From Roseivirga pacifica (GTDB lineage: Bacteria; Bacteroidota; Bacteroidia; Cytophagales; Cyclobacteriaceae), in contig NZ_FOIR01000002.1 in NCBI RefSeq assembly GCF_900111145.1, forward strand, positions 1,398,566 to 1,462,565: 64,000 nt of DNA, read 5' to 3'. Shown here in pieces: positions 26,184 through 34,691 of this stretch. The position numbers and the translations under genes were made by a program. How positions within the stretch are numbered: position 1 is the stretch's first letter; every line of letters starts with the position of its first letter. Under the pieces are notes generated by a model that searched no databases, was not told where the DNA came from, and saw only the letters and a program-made list of their open reading frames with translations.

Positions 26184-26703
26184 TGTTATCCGAGCAAGTG
26201 CCAACGCTGTTGTCGTCTATTGGCAGCTTTTAACTAAGGGGTTCATCACCGAAACATCTACTGGCCAACACTTTAAACTAATCTCAGAACTTAGCCTTAC
26301 CGGAGATTGGAGCAACCTCATTATTTACCAGGGTAATGACAAACCAACAGACAGACAAATGCTCGATCTATTGAGTGAGGATGAACTACTGCTGACCAAC
26401 TTTCAAGTCGTAACCAAAAGCCTCAAACAAAAACTAAAGGGCATTCATACTTTTCCACTGGTTTTTAGCTCATCTTTAAGTGTCTTAACCATAGCCGCCA
26501 CGTGGAATATGCTGGCTGACGACTACTACAACATTATACACTGGCAAACCGATGAGTTCAGCTGGCAAACCTTAGGTGCTTTGGCCCACATGGTTGGAGC
26601 CCCACTCTTTTCATGGAAAAGATACCTGCTCCCTAAATTCATTACTAAGATTGCCAGCTACGTACTAAGCGGCTATAGAACTGTAAAAGGCTGGTTTAGT
26701 TAA
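26134..26703 (+). CDS. Unknown small membrane protein, last gene of the novel cluster
   Basis: 189 residues from ATG 26134, or fewer if GTG 26152 or a later codon is used; the first 16 codons overlap the previous gene. The mid-region is hydrophilic. Residues about 105-128 (FPLVFSSSLSVLTIAATWNM) form one TM helix. The C-terminal TLGALAHMVGAPLFSW and the basic tail ending SGYRTVKGWFS may form a second membrane-associated segment. No family is recognised. In this operon it could be an immunity-like, anchoring or partner protein of the PG-binding-like protein; this is inference from position only. It overlaps the DUF4197 gene tail-to-tail by 8 bases. Confidence 0.68.
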   Translation: MQLLNSVNSLLASFQSSVIRASANAVVVYWQLLTKGFITETSTGQHFKLISELSLTGDWSNLIIYQGNDKPTDRQMLDLLSEDELLLTNFQVVTKSLKQKLKGIHTFPLVFSSSLSVLTIAATWNMLADDYYNIIHWQTDEFSWQTLGALAHMVGAPLFSWKRYLLPKFITKIASYVLSGYRTVKGWFS

Positions 26704-27400
26704 AAACCTTCTTCAACAACTCGGTAGTTCTTGCCCCTGGATTCTCGCGAATATTGAGTTCCTCTTTGGCTATCATAACAAATAAACCGTCAATTGCCTT
26801 TTGAGTTACATAAGCCGTTAAATCGGTATCCACTTTCTTTACAAATGGAATTTTATTGTAGCTCCCCATTACATCTCCCCAATATTTAGTGGCGTCAACT
26901 TTCTTCAAACTGGCATCAATAATAGGGCTGAATTTGGCAGTCAACTCTGAAGTAGTATTTCGCTCCAAATATTGCGTAGCAGCACCTTCTTCTCCCTTTA
27001 CAATGTTTATGGCGTCCTGAATTGTCAGCCCTTTAATAGCTGCCACAAAAATATCTTTTGCCTCAGAAGCAGCATCTTCAGCAGCACGGTTAAGGGATTC
27101 TACCGCCTTATCCACCTCGCTGCCTAAACCGAGCGCCCTCAATTTATCTTCTACGTTTTTAGCCTCTTGCGGAAAAGGAATCTTTATCTCAGGATTCTTA
27201 TAATAGCCATCGAGTTGAGAAATAACGTCTACCCCCTTCACAGTGCCTTGTTCCAAGGCTTGTTTTAGAGCATTGGCGGCCTCCTCTTTGGTAAAAGCCG
27301 CATTTCCACCAAGCAGATCTTGCGCTTTCTTAAATATCTGTGCTTCCCCAGCGCACGAAAAGAAAACAAGCAAGGTGAGTAGGTATGTGTATCGTTTCAT
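26696..27400 (-). CDS. DUF4197 domain lipoprotein
   Basis: A 234-residue protein with a signal sequence ending FFSCAGE (probable lipobox, Cys16). The DUF4197 domain fills the rest: AANALKQALEQGTVKGVDVI near the start and DGLFVMIAKEELNIRENPGA near the C-terminus. Family members are predicted periplasmic, helical, and of unknown function. It is convergent with the novel cluster and probably not part of it. Confidence 0.9.
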   Translation of the reverse strand: MKRYTYLLTLLVFFSCAGEAQIFKKAQDLLGGNAAFTKEEAANALKQALEQGTVKGVDVISQLDGYYKNPEIKIPFPQEAKNVEDKLRALGLGSEVDKAVESLNRAAEDAASEAKDIFVAAIKGLTIQDAINIVKGEEGAATQYLERNTTSELTAKFSPIIDASLKKVDATKYWGDVMGSYNKIPFVKKVDTDLTAYVTQKAIDGLFVMIAKEELNIRENPGARTTELLKKVFN

Positions 27401-27526
27401 AAATAGTGTTTTTAGCGTTAACGAAAAGTCGTGGCTTAAATGATTAACCGGAAGAGGTTTTGTTAGCCTTTTATTTCCAACTAACCATTAACTACCTGTG
27501 TCTAAACCAATAACAAACACCAAGCC

Positions 27527-28189
27527 ATGAAAAACACAATCACATTTCTACTACTGCTAATCTCTACACTAGCATTTAGTCAACAAGGTCAAATACAGTT
27601 TGGTATTAATTATTCTGAAGACAACATTGCCGGCAGCGACTATTTAATCACGGATGGAAACGCTAACGGATACAGCCTTTCGAACCGTGAGCACAACTAT
27701 ACCTTGGGCTTGAGCTTTCAATATGGTTTTACTGAAAATTTCAGCCTAATTACCGGAGTCAGCTATAATAGTAAAGATGTTAAAGGTGGCTACAATTGTG
27801 CCACCTGTTATTATAACGATTTAGCCATCACCAACTACTTCGTAATTCCAGTAGGCATGAAGCAGCGGTATTTAGCCATTCCAATAATCGTTCAATTCGC
27901 ACCTTTACATACGAGGCTTTACCCTACCATACATGCAGGTATTGTGAACAACTTTTCTGTTGAAAATGAATTTGAAAACGAACAAAGCTATTTGCAGGAA
28001 GGACAATTTGGTTTAGGGGTAGGTTACAAAATTACTAAGCACTTAAATGTAGAATTACAGTATGCCTACCGAACAGCTTTCACCAAGGTTTACCAAGACC
28101 TTGACGTGCAACCAGCGTACACCTATTATGAGCCAAACAAACTGAACACAAACAGTGTTGGCTTGCGCGTAAATTATATTTTAAAGTAG
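27527..28189 (+). CDS. Outer-membrane beta-barrel protein (PorT/OmpW-like)
   Basis: A 220-residue protein with a signal peptide (LLISTLAFSQ, cleavage before QGQIQFG) and amphipathic beta-strands throughout, ending in SVGLRVNYILK, a typical C-terminal strand. It looks like the small 8-strand porin family 'outer membrane beta-barrel protein' common in Bacteroidota. Role unknown. A CAT-C pair (NCATC, Cys 89/92 region) sits in a loop. The stop is immediately followed by a relic of another gene (see 28190-28237). Confidence 0.72.
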   Translation: MKNTITFLLLLISTLAFSQQGQIQFGINYSEDNIAGSDYLITDGNANGYSLSNREHNYTLGLSFQYGFTENFSLITGVSYNSKDVKGGYNCATCYYNDLAITNYFVIPVGMKQRYLAIPIIVQFAPLHTRLYPTIHAGIVNNFSVENEFENEQSYLQEGQFGLGVGYKITKHLNVELQYAYRTAFTKVYQDLDVQPAYTYYEPNKLNTNSVGLRVNYILK

Positions 28190-28237
28190 TTATTCTTTTG
28201 CATCACCCACCAAAAGCACTTTTTGGTTTTCGGTAAT
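28190..28237 (-). pseudogene. Relic of a duplicated 3' end (last 15 codons) of the 28856-29113 gene
   Basis: Read on the minus strand this gives ITENQKVLLVGDAKE followed by a stop. The intact downstream gene ends ITENQKVLLVGEDNKE and stop. A 35-base stretch is identical between 28203-28237 and 28872-28906, in the same orientation. Upstream of the Ile codon the similarity stops. It is a gene fragment, not a functional ORF. Confidence 0.75.
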
Positions 28238-28301
28238 ACAACACCCTAACTATCAGGTAATATTTCTTGATTTTTTTTAACTAAATCTGTAACATACAAC
28301 A

Positions 28302-28841
28302 ATGAAGACACGCGCACTTTTTACGCTATTTATTTTTCTTTATGTAATTACTTCATGCGACAATAAGGAGGCAGAACCTGAAGAAACACTAAATCTAAGT
28401 GAGGAAACGTTTAATGTAAATGAAGTTTTGAAGGATTACATTGCGGCATATGATGTTACAGCCAACTATTATTATATCAATGAAAACCCTCAAAATGGTG
28501 TTTATGATACTTCCGAAGTCCATAGTAAATCTTATACCATTGAAATCGACACAATACCAATGGAAGAGTTAAAGCAGCTTTTTTATCATCCGGATGGATT
28601 AGACACATTCGTAATGAAAATTAAGGGACTATATTATTCCGAAACATCTCTACTTCACTTCGAAAAAGAAATGCAAGACACTATCAAAATAAAAAGCTTC
28701 TATGAGTCTTATGGTTCGCCTCTCTCTGGAACAATTGTAGTTAAGGATGATTCTATCTTTTTTGATTACGGTCGCTTTTCCAGTGGAAGTTTAAAGCTTT
28801 TTAATAAGATCAAGTATACGGGAAAAGGAAGTAAGAAGTAA
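28302..28841 (+). CDS. Small lipoprotein, unknown
   Basis: 179 residues, with a signal peptide and lipobox at LYVITSC (Cys19), then an acidic stretch (DNKEAEPEETLNLSEETF). The rest is mixed alpha/beta with no domain I recognise. An acidic tract right after the lipid-bearing cysteine often marks surface-exposed lipoproteins in Bacteroidota (knowledge of the phylum, not shown here). It lies between two copies of a 35-base direct repeat, so it may be an insertion. Confidence 0.7.
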   Translation: MKTRALFTLFIFLYVITSCDNKEAEPEETLNLSEETFNVNEVLKDYIAAYDVTANYYYINENPQNGVYDTSEVHSKSYTIEIDTIPMEELKQLFYHPDGLDTFVMKIKGLYYSETSLLHFEKEMQDTIKIKSFYESYGSPLSGTIVVKDDSIFFDYGRFSSGSLKLFNKIKYTGKGSKK

Positions 28842-28855
28842 GAGCTGCATTTAGG

Positions 28856-29113
28856 TTACTCCTTGTTATCCTCACCCACCAAAAGCACTTTTTGGTTTTC
28901 GGTAATGGCATCTACCATTTTGGTGTAGCTAATGCGCTGCCCCGAATCTTTTGAAACATAAAAGTATTCCAAACCCTCCAATTCAACGGTGCAAACACCC
29001 AGCTCATAACGAAGCGATTTTACCACTGAGCCTTCAACAATCGGGTTATTATTTAAATCGAGCAGCTTGGGTGGCTGCTTCTCTTTTGGCTTCTTTTTAA
29101 AAAGACCGAACAT
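28856..29113 (-). CDS. Conserved hypothetical 85-residue protein
   Basis: A small soluble protein with a basic N-terminus (MFGLFKKKPKEKQPPKLLDL), then a compact predicted beta domain: EGSVVKSLRYELGVCTVELE, YFYVSKDSGQRISY. I do not know its function. The domain resembles a short SH3-like or KOW-type barrel, which is speculation. Its 3' end is duplicated at 28190-28237. Confidence 0.65.
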   Translation of the reverse strand: MFGLFKKKPKEKQPPKLLDLNNNPIVEGSVVKSLRYELGVCTVELEGLEYFYVSKDSGQRISYTKMVDAITENQKVLLVGEDNKE

Positions 29114-29164
29114 AGATGCATTTTATTTGATGCTAAATATAGTAGGTGTTTTGGAAATTCTACC

Positions 29165-29268
29165 ACGTCATTCAGAGCGAGACCCCGATAGCTATCGGGA
29201 GAAGCGAAGACTCCCCCAAAAGATCAGGAGATTCTTCGGTCGGCTTGCAGCATTCCTCTGAATAACGT
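29165..29268. repeat. Palindromic repeat element
   Basis: Outer arms acgtcattcagag (29165-29177) and ctctgaataacgt (29256-29268) pair with one mismatch. Inside is a perfect 16-bp palindrome cccgatagctatcggg (29184-29199) and gaagcgaagactcc / ggagattcttcgg, another imperfect pair. It has the same plan as the element at 22604-22737, with different sequence. No coding capacity. It fills the gap upstream of leuS. Confidence 0.6.
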
Positions 29269-29407
29269 AAAAGATTAAAGTCTCTCATTATCTCCTTCGT
29301 AGGAAGAACAACTTTAGTGGTTAGGCTTTTATTCCCAAAAACCATTTTCTAAGCATTGAAAAACACTATTTTTGCACACTTATTTGAGAACAATCGGTTA
29401 AACGGCA

Positions 29408-32191
29408 ATGGCTGACTATAATCACAAACAAATTGAGCCTAAATGGCAGCAGTACTGGAAGTCAAACGAAACTTTCAAAGCAACGGTAGACAAGAGTAAA
29501 CCTAAGTTTTACTCGCTCGACATGTTCCCCTACCCTTCTGGTGCGGGTCTTCACGTGGGGCATCCACTCGGCTACATTGCTTCGGATATTGTTTCGCGAC
29601 ACAAACGCAACAAAGGTTTTAATGTGTTGCACCCTATGGGCTTCGATGCCTTTGGGTTACCCGCAGAACAGTACGCTATTCAGACAGGTCAGCACCCAGC
29701 CATAACCACTAAAGAAAATATTGAGCGCTACAAAGAGCAGCTTGAAAACATCGGTTTTGCCTTCGATTGGGACAAAGAGGTGCAAACCTGTGACCCGCAG
29801 TACTACAAATGGACGCAGTGGATTTTCATGCAGATATTCAACAGCTGGTACGATTACGATGCTGCTAAAGCCAGAACAATCGATGAACTCACTGCTATCT
29901 TCAGCGAGTCTGGTAATGCCACCGTAAACGCTGCTTGCGATGAAGACGTACCGAGCTTTACTGCCGAAGAATGGAACGCCATGAGCGAAGAAGACCAGCA
30001 AAGTATGTTGCTGAAATATCGCTTGACCTACCTTTCGGAAACCGCTGTAAACTGGTGCCCAGAGTTAGGAACCGTACTTTCTAACGATGAAGTGAAAGAC
30101 GGCTTTTCTGAAAGAGGCGGCTTCCCTGTTATTCGTAAAAACATGAAGCAGTGGAGCATGCGCATTACTGCCTATGCTGAGCGTCTGTTAGAAGGTTTAG
30201 ACACTATCGATTGGCCAGAACCGCTGAAAGAGATGCAGCGCAACTGGATCGGAAAATCTAAAGGTGCTGAAGTACGTTTTCAGGTAGAAAACTCTGATCT
30301 GGAGATCGAAGTATTCACCACTAGAATTGATACCATTTTTGGCGTGACATTCTTGTCATTGGCTCCAGAAAGTGATTTGACCGCCCAGTTGACAACACCG
30401 GAGCAGAAAGAAGCAGTTGAAGCCTATGTGGCGCAAGCCGCTACACGTTCTGAGCGCGATAGAATGGCCGATGTAAAAACCATTTCAGGTGTGTTTACAG
30501 GTAGTTATGCTATCAATCCGTACAACGGTGAAAAAGTACCAGTTTGGGTAGCCGATTATGTATTGGCAGGTTACGGAACAGGTGCCGTAATGGCCGTACC
30601 TTGTGGCGACCAAAGAGATTACGACTTCGCGAAGCACTTCGATTTGCCGATTGTTCCTGTAATCAAAGATGCTGACATCAGTGAGCAAGCTGACCCAACT
30701 AAAGAAGGTGAAATGATCAATTCTGGCTTCTTAGACGGCTTGACTTGCTTAGAAGCCATAGACAAAGCCATTGCTTTTGCTGAAGAAAAAGGCGTAGGAA
30801 AAGGCAAAATCAACTACCGAATTCGTGATGCGATTTTTGCGCGCCAGCGCTATTGGGGCGAGCCAGTGCCAGTGTACTTCAAAAACGACACGCCTTACTT
30901 GGTAGCTGAGAAAGATTTGCCAATCATTCTGCCAGAAGTAGATAAATACTTGCCTACTGAAGATGGCGATCCGCCTTTGGGTAGGGCTGAAAACTTCACT
31001 TACACCCCTGAAGGTGAAAGCGAAGCATATCCGCTTGAAATGAGTACCATGCCGGGTTGGGCAGGCTCTAGCTGGTATTGGTACCGCTACATGGACGCGC
31101 ACAACGAAAATGCGTTTATCGATAAAGATGTGCAGGAATACTGGGAAAATGTAGACTTGTACATTGGTGGTTCTGAACACGCTACAGGTCACCTACTCTA
31201 CTCACGTTTCTGGAATAAGACCTTGTTCGACCTTGGTCACGTAAACCAAGAAGAACCTTTCAAAAAACTGATCAACCAAGGGATGATTCAGGGAAGGTCG
31301 AACTTTGTTTATCGCGTTAAAGGCGAGAATAAGTTCGTTTCGTTTGGCTTGAGAAAAGAATATGACACTACTGCCATGCACGTGGATGTTAGTCTCTGCC
31401 GAAATGATGAATTGGACCTTGAAGGCTTCAAAAACTGGAGACCAGATTTGGCCGATGCTGAATTCATATTGGAGGAAGGCAAATACATCTGTGGCTGGGA
31501 AGTAGAAAAAATGTCTAAGTCGAAGTACAATGTGGTAAATCCAGATGATATCATTGAGCGTTACGGTGCGGATACCCTTCGTTTGTATGAGATGTTTCTT
31601 GGGCCTTTGGAGCAATTCAAGCCATGGAACACCAACGGAATTGATGGTGTGCGCAAGTTCTTAGGCAAGCTTTGGAGATTGTTCCACAATGGCCAAGGCG
31701 AGTTTGAAGTATCAGATGCTGCTCCAAGCAAAGATGAATTGAAGTCGCTACACAAAACCATTAAGAAGGCAGAAGAAGATATTGAGCGCTACTCGTTCAA
31801 TACATCGGTTTCTACTTTTATGATCTGTGTAAATGAGCTTTCAGCATTAAAGTGCAACAACCGCGCAGTGCTGCAAGACTTGTTGGTGGTCATTTCTCCT
31901 TATGCTCCGCATATCACGGAAGAGCTTTGGTCACTGCTTGGTCACGAAACCAGCATTGTAGATGCAACTTATCCTGAGTTCAAAGAGGAATACTTGAAAG
32001 AGGACGACATTGAGTATCCGGTAATGATTAACGGGAAAATGCGCACCAAACTTCAGCTCTCTGCCGATATGAGTAAAGCCGAAATTGAAGCCGCGGCACT
32101 AGCCGATGAAACCGTTCAAAAATGGCTGGAAGGCAAACCTCCGAAGAAGGTGATTGTTGTACCGAAGAAGATTGTTAACCTCGTGGTGTAG
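29408..32191 (+). CDS. leuS: Leucyl-tRNA synthetase
   Basis: A 927-residue class I aminoacyl-tRNA synthetase charging tRNA-Leu. The HIGH-type motif is [16 protein letters not shown]. The CP1 editing domain occupies the middle ([15 protein letters not shown]). KMSKS is present as [15 protein letters not shown], followed by an anticodon-binding helical domain and the C-terminal [14 protein letters not shown] segment. Complete, with normal length for Bacteroidota. It stands alone, followed by a hairpin terminator. Confidence 0.97.
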   Translation: MADYNHKQIEPKWQQYWKSNETFKATVDKSKPKFYSLDMFPYPSGAGLHVGHPLGYIASDIVSRHKRNKGFNVLHPMGFDAFGLPAEQYAIQTGQHPAITTKENIERYKEQLENIGFAFDWDKEVQTCDPQYYKWTQWIFMQIFNSWYDYDAAKARTIDELTAIFSESGNATVNAACDEDVPSFTAEEWNAMSEEDQQSMLLKYRLTYLSETAVNWCPELGTVLSNDEVKDGFSERGGFPVIRKNMKQWSMRITAYAERLLEGLDTIDWPEPLKEMQRNWIGKSKGAEVRFQVENSDLEIEVFTTRIDTIFGVTFLSLAPESDLTAQLTTPEQKEAVEAYVAQAATRSERDRMADVKTISGVFTGSYAINPYNGEKVPVWVADYVLAGYGTGAVMAVPCGDQRDYDFAKHFDLPIVPVIKDADISEQADPTKEGEMINSGFLDGLTCLEAIDKAIAFAEEKGVGKGKINYRIRDAIFARQRYWGEPVPVYFKNDTPYLVAEKDLPIILPEVDKYLPTEDGDPPLGRAENFTYTPEGESEAYPLEMSTMPGWAGSSWYWYRYMDAHNENAFIDKDVQEYWENVDLYIGGSEHATGHLLYSRFWNKTLFDLGHVNQEEPFKKLINQGMIQGRSNFVYRVKGENKFVSFGLRKEYDTTAMHVDVSLCRNDELDLEGFKNWRPDLADAEFILEEGKYICGWEVEKMSKSKYNVVNPDDIIERYGADTLRLYEMFLGPLEQFKPWNTNGIDGVRKFLGKLWRLFHNGQGEFEVSDAAPSKDELKSLHKTIKKAEEDIERYSFNTSVSTFMICVNELSALKCNNRAVLQDLLVVISPYAPHITEELWSLLGHETSIVDATYPEFKEEYLKEDDIEYPVMINGKMRTKLQLSADMSKAEIEAAALADETVQKWLEGKPPKKVIVVPKKIVNLVV

Positions 32192-32221
32192 TTAACAGTT
32201 AATCGGAAAACAGAAATCAGG

Positions 32222-32256
32222 AAACCCCAAGTTGTAAAATAGCTTGGGGTTTTGTT
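32222..32256 (+). terminator. Rho-independent terminator of leuS
   Basis: A 10-bp stem, aaaccccaag (32222-32231) with cttggggttt (32243-32252), an 11-base loop and a T-rich tail (ttttgtttt). It is 31 bases past the leuS stop. Confidence 0.8.
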
Positions 32257-32408
32257 TTACTTTACAAAGTTAAAGGCCACAGTATCTTTCAAACCGTCAT
32301 TGTAACCTTTGGAACGTACAACTTCTACAAGTATATTCACTTTCGAGGCTTCAATGTTTTGGCCAACACGAACTCGGCCCTTTAAATAACACTTGGCAAG
32401 CACCACAA
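32257..32408 (-). pseudogene. Truncated gene fragment antisense between leuS and DUF6090
   Basis: The minus strand encodes KCYLKGRVRVGQNIEASKVN, ILVEVVRSKGYNDGLKDT, VAFNFVK and a stop. This has the composition of a folded protein, in a place where the plus strand has no gene. The 5' end runs into the DUF6090 start region with no plausible start of its own, which suggests the remainder was lost. I do not recognise the parent family. It is more likely a relic than a working gene, but a short intact gene cannot be excluded. Confidence 0.5.
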
Positions 32409-32410
32409 CT

Positions 32411-33169
32411 ATGATTAAGTTCTTCAGAAACAAGCGTAAGTCTATCATTAAGCAAGGCAAAACTCAAGAGTACATTAAGTATGCGCTTGGTGAAATTGTG
32501 CTTGTTGTTATTGGCATTCTAATCGCGCTAAAAATCAGCAATTGGAACGAATCTATCCAGATAAAAAAAGAAGAGGTTAAAACCTTAAAGAGCTTATCAG
32601 AGGAGTTAAATGGTAACCTTACCGAGTTCAATTCAATTTTTAATGCACAACTTACTCGAAACGAAAGCTTACAGACCGTTCTTTTTATCGATATAAAAAA
32701 CCAACCTATTAGCTACCTGGACTCACTGATAACCAACAATGTAGAGAGCTATTCTTATAACCCATCTACTGGAATATACAATTCCATGATCAACTCGGGT
32801 AAGATTGAATTGATATCGAACGATGAGCTTAAGAAACGGGTTGCCAAGCTAAACGATGAAGTAAAAGACTACCAAGAACATGAGGACGAAATTACCGAAT
32901 TCACCAAGGCACATTTGGAAACGTATTTCATCGAAAACTTCAACATCCCTCCTGCCGTCTTGTCCAAACTAAGAGCAAGAACCAAACAAGAAGAGCGAGT
33001 AGACATGGCTACTTATGTTAAAACCTTCAGCTCCTCTGAGATCAATAGCATGTATATACTGTTGCTTAAAAAAATGGGAAGGCTCATAGAAGAAGGTCAA
33101 AACCTTAGAAAAGAATACACCGGTTTAATCGAAGCGCTAGAAGCTGAAATAGCTTTACACCGAAACTAA
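32411..33169 (+). CDS. DUF6090 family membrane protein
   Basis: About 252 residues. The basic N-terminus MIKFFRNKRKSIIKQGK and GEIVLVVIGILIALKISNWN (one TM helix, about residues 27-47) are characteristic of DUF6090, a family common in Bacteroidota with multiple paralogues per genome and unknown function. The large C-terminal region is helical and coiled-coil-like, probably periplasmic. ATG 32411 is chosen because it gives the family N-terminus; the upstream 32393 adds six residues. It is followed after 30 bases by the monooxygenase-like lipoprotein. Confidence 0.85.
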   Translation: MIKFFRNKRKSIIKQGKTQEYIKYALGEIVLVVIGILIALKISNWNESIQIKKEEVKTLKSLSEELNGNLTEFNSIFNAQLTRNESLQTVLFIDIKNQPISYLDSLITNNVESYSYNPSTGIYNSMINSGKIELISNDELKKRVAKLNDEVKDYQEHEDEITEFTKAHLETYFIENFNIPPAVLSKLRARTKQEERVDMATYVKTFSSSEINSMYILLLKKMGRLIEEGQNLRKEYTGLIEALEAEIALHRN

Positions 33170-33199
33170 ATTCAATAAAAAACTATAAAGCAATAAGCG

Positions 33200-33625
33200 A
33201 TGAGGTACTTAAAATCATTAGTGGGTATGCTTACAATTGCCACAGCCATGGCTTGTAGCAATAAGCCAGAAGAAGCCGGTATTATCAACACGGATAACCT
33301 CATGATTCGTATAGCCGAAATAGAAATTGATTCCGCATACTTATCCGAGTACTTGGCCATTCTAAAGGAAGAGTCGGCTGCCTCCGTAGCACTAGAGCCA
33401 GGTGTAATTTCTATCTACCCAATGTTTCAAAAGGAAAACCCTACACAAATAAGGCTATTGGAAATTTATGCAGACAAGGCTGCTTATGAGGCACACTTAG
33501 AAACACCACATTTTAAAAAATACAAAACGGAAACTATGCATATGGTCAAATCTCTTGCGCTAATCGATATGGCTGCAATTGATCCTGAATCTATGCCACG
33601 ATTATTCAGCAAGCTGCCAAATTGA
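33200..33625 (+). CDS. ABM-domain (putative quinol monooxygenase-like) lipoprotein
   Basis: 141 residues, with a lipobox in AMAC (Cys19). The rest is a ferredoxin-like ABM (antibiotic biosynthesis monooxygenase) domain: MIRIAEIEIDSAYLSEYLAI, EPGVISIYPMFQ, IRLLEIYADKAAYEAHLETP. The EYLAI/EPGV/HLETPHF pattern is typical of small YgiN-like proteins; most lack proven activity. Here the lipid anchor places it in the envelope. No operator is seen. Confidence 0.82.
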   Translation: MRYLKSLVGMLTIATAMACSNKPEEAGIINTDNLMIRIAEIEIDSAYLSEYLAILKEESAASVALEPGVISIYPMFQKENPTQIRLLEIYADKAAYEAHLETPHFKKYKTETMHMVKSLALIDMAAIDPESMPRLFSKLPN

Positions 33626-33795
33626 GCTACCTCCTTCCTTCCACAGCGAACCAAACAATGAGTATAGTCTGTCCATTAAGCTTTAATTAGTATTTAGCAT
33701 AGAAGCAAAACTCTAACAAGAGCTCGCCTCTTTTTCAATAAACCTTCAGCAAGGAGGAACTATTCGTAATTAAGTTGTGTACAATATAATAGCAC

Positions 33796-33810
33796 ACAAT
33801 ATTAAATTGT
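33796..33810. promoter_or_regulatory. Candidate OhrR operator
   Basis: A perfect inverted repeat ACAAT-N5-ATTGT (33796-33810) just before the regulator gene. It resembles the TACAATT-AATTGTA type of OhrR operator described in other bacteria. A further half-site (tacaat at 33780-33785) and ttgtgt/acacaa arms lie close by. Its position fits autoregulation of the ohrR-ohr operon. Confidence 0.55.
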
Positions 33811-33825
33811 AAAATGCTTGGGCTT

Positions 33826-34254
33826 ATGTCAGAAAATCTAAAACTATCGAACCAAGTTTGCTTCCCAATCTATTCATTGGCGAAGGAAGTAGTGAGTCTC
33901 TACAGACCAATTCTACAACGGCTAGATCTTACATACCCACAGTATTTAGTAATGCTGGTACTTTGGGAAGAAGGCACACAAAACGTTTCTGAGATAGGCA
34001 CTAAGCTCAACCTAGACAGTGGCACACTAACACCGCTGTTAAAGCGATTAGCAGAGAAAAACCTGATTGAGCGTAACAGAAGTACTCATGACGAACGCAT
34101 CGTTCAGGTTAAGCTAACAGCTAGCGGACAAGCCATAAAGACAACCGCAGCCGAAGTTCCTGAACAGATCCTGAATTCCTTAAATGTTTCTATTGAGCAG
34201 TTAGAAGCACTAAAGGCAGGCATCGACAATATTTTAAATCAAATAAAAAAGTAA
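33826..34254 (+). CDS. ohrR: MarR-family peroxide-sensing regulator, OhrR
   Basis: 142 residues, winged-helix MarR fold. The N-terminal LKLSNQVCFPIYSLAKEVV carries the conserved reactive cysteine of OhrR (C12) used to sense organic hydroperoxides. LTYPQYLVMLVLWEEGTQNV, SGTLTPLLKRLAEKNLIERN (recognition helix) and DERIVQVKLTASG (wing) follow. It sits 2 bases upstream of ohr, its classic target. ATG 33826 is preferred to 33814 because the upstream inverted repeat would otherwise abut the start codon. Confidence 0.9.
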   Translation: MSENLKLSNQVCFPIYSLAKEVVSLYRPILQRLDLTYPQYLVMLVLWEEGTQNVSEIGTKLNLDSGTLTPLLKRLAEKNLIERNRSTHDERIVQVKLTASGQAIKTTAAEVPEQILNSLNVSIEQLEALKAGIDNILNQIKK

Positions 34255-34256
34255 TA

Positions 34257-34679
34257 ATGAAAACTATCTATACCATTGGCGCAACAGCCACAGGAGGACG
34301 AAACGGTCATGTAAAAAGTGAAAACGGCATTTTAGACCTTGAAGTAAGACACCCAAAAGCATTAGGCGGAGCAAATGACGACTATGCCAACCCTGAGATG
34401 CTCTTTGCAGCAGGTTATGCCGCTTGTTTTGATAGCGCATTGAACTTGGTCATTCAAAAGTCGAAAGCGAAAACAGGAACAACCTCGGTAAAAGCGAATG
34501 TAAGCATAGGTCAAATAGAAAATGGTGGTTTTGGCTTAGCCGTAACACTAGACATCAACATTCCGGAAGTAGACATGGAAGAGGCAAAATCCCTAGCTGA
34601 AAAGGCACATCAGGTATGCCCTTACTCTAACGCTACCCGAGGAAATATCGAAGTGGAATTAAACGTAACCAACAATTAA
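34257..34679 (+). CDS. ohr: Organic hydroperoxide resistance protein (OsmC/Ohr family)
   Basis: 140 residues, an OsmC-fold thiol peroxidase reducing organic hydroperoxides with lipoyl-dependent recycling (family knowledge). The two active cysteines are C57 in GYAACFDSAL and C121 in VCPYSNATRGN. It follows ohrR by 2 bases and precedes the nitroreductase by 12, giving a three-gene oxidative stress operon. Confidence 0.96.
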   Translation: MKTIYTIGATATGGRNGHVKSENGILDLEVRHPKALGGANDDYANPEMLFAAGYAACFDSALNLVIQKSKAKTGTTSVKANVSIGQIENGGFGLAVTLDINIPEVDMEEAKSLAEKAHQVCPYSNATRGNIEVELNVTNN

Positions 34680-34691
34680 ATATTTAGAAAA

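Noticed and set aside
30749..31615. Two long minus-strand frames (147 and 137 codons)
   Set aside because: Antisense shadows of leuS, whose frame is fully conserved.
33626..33780. Intergenic stretch before ohrR
   Set aside because: No frame, repeat or RNA structure convincing enough to annotate apart from the half-site near its end.
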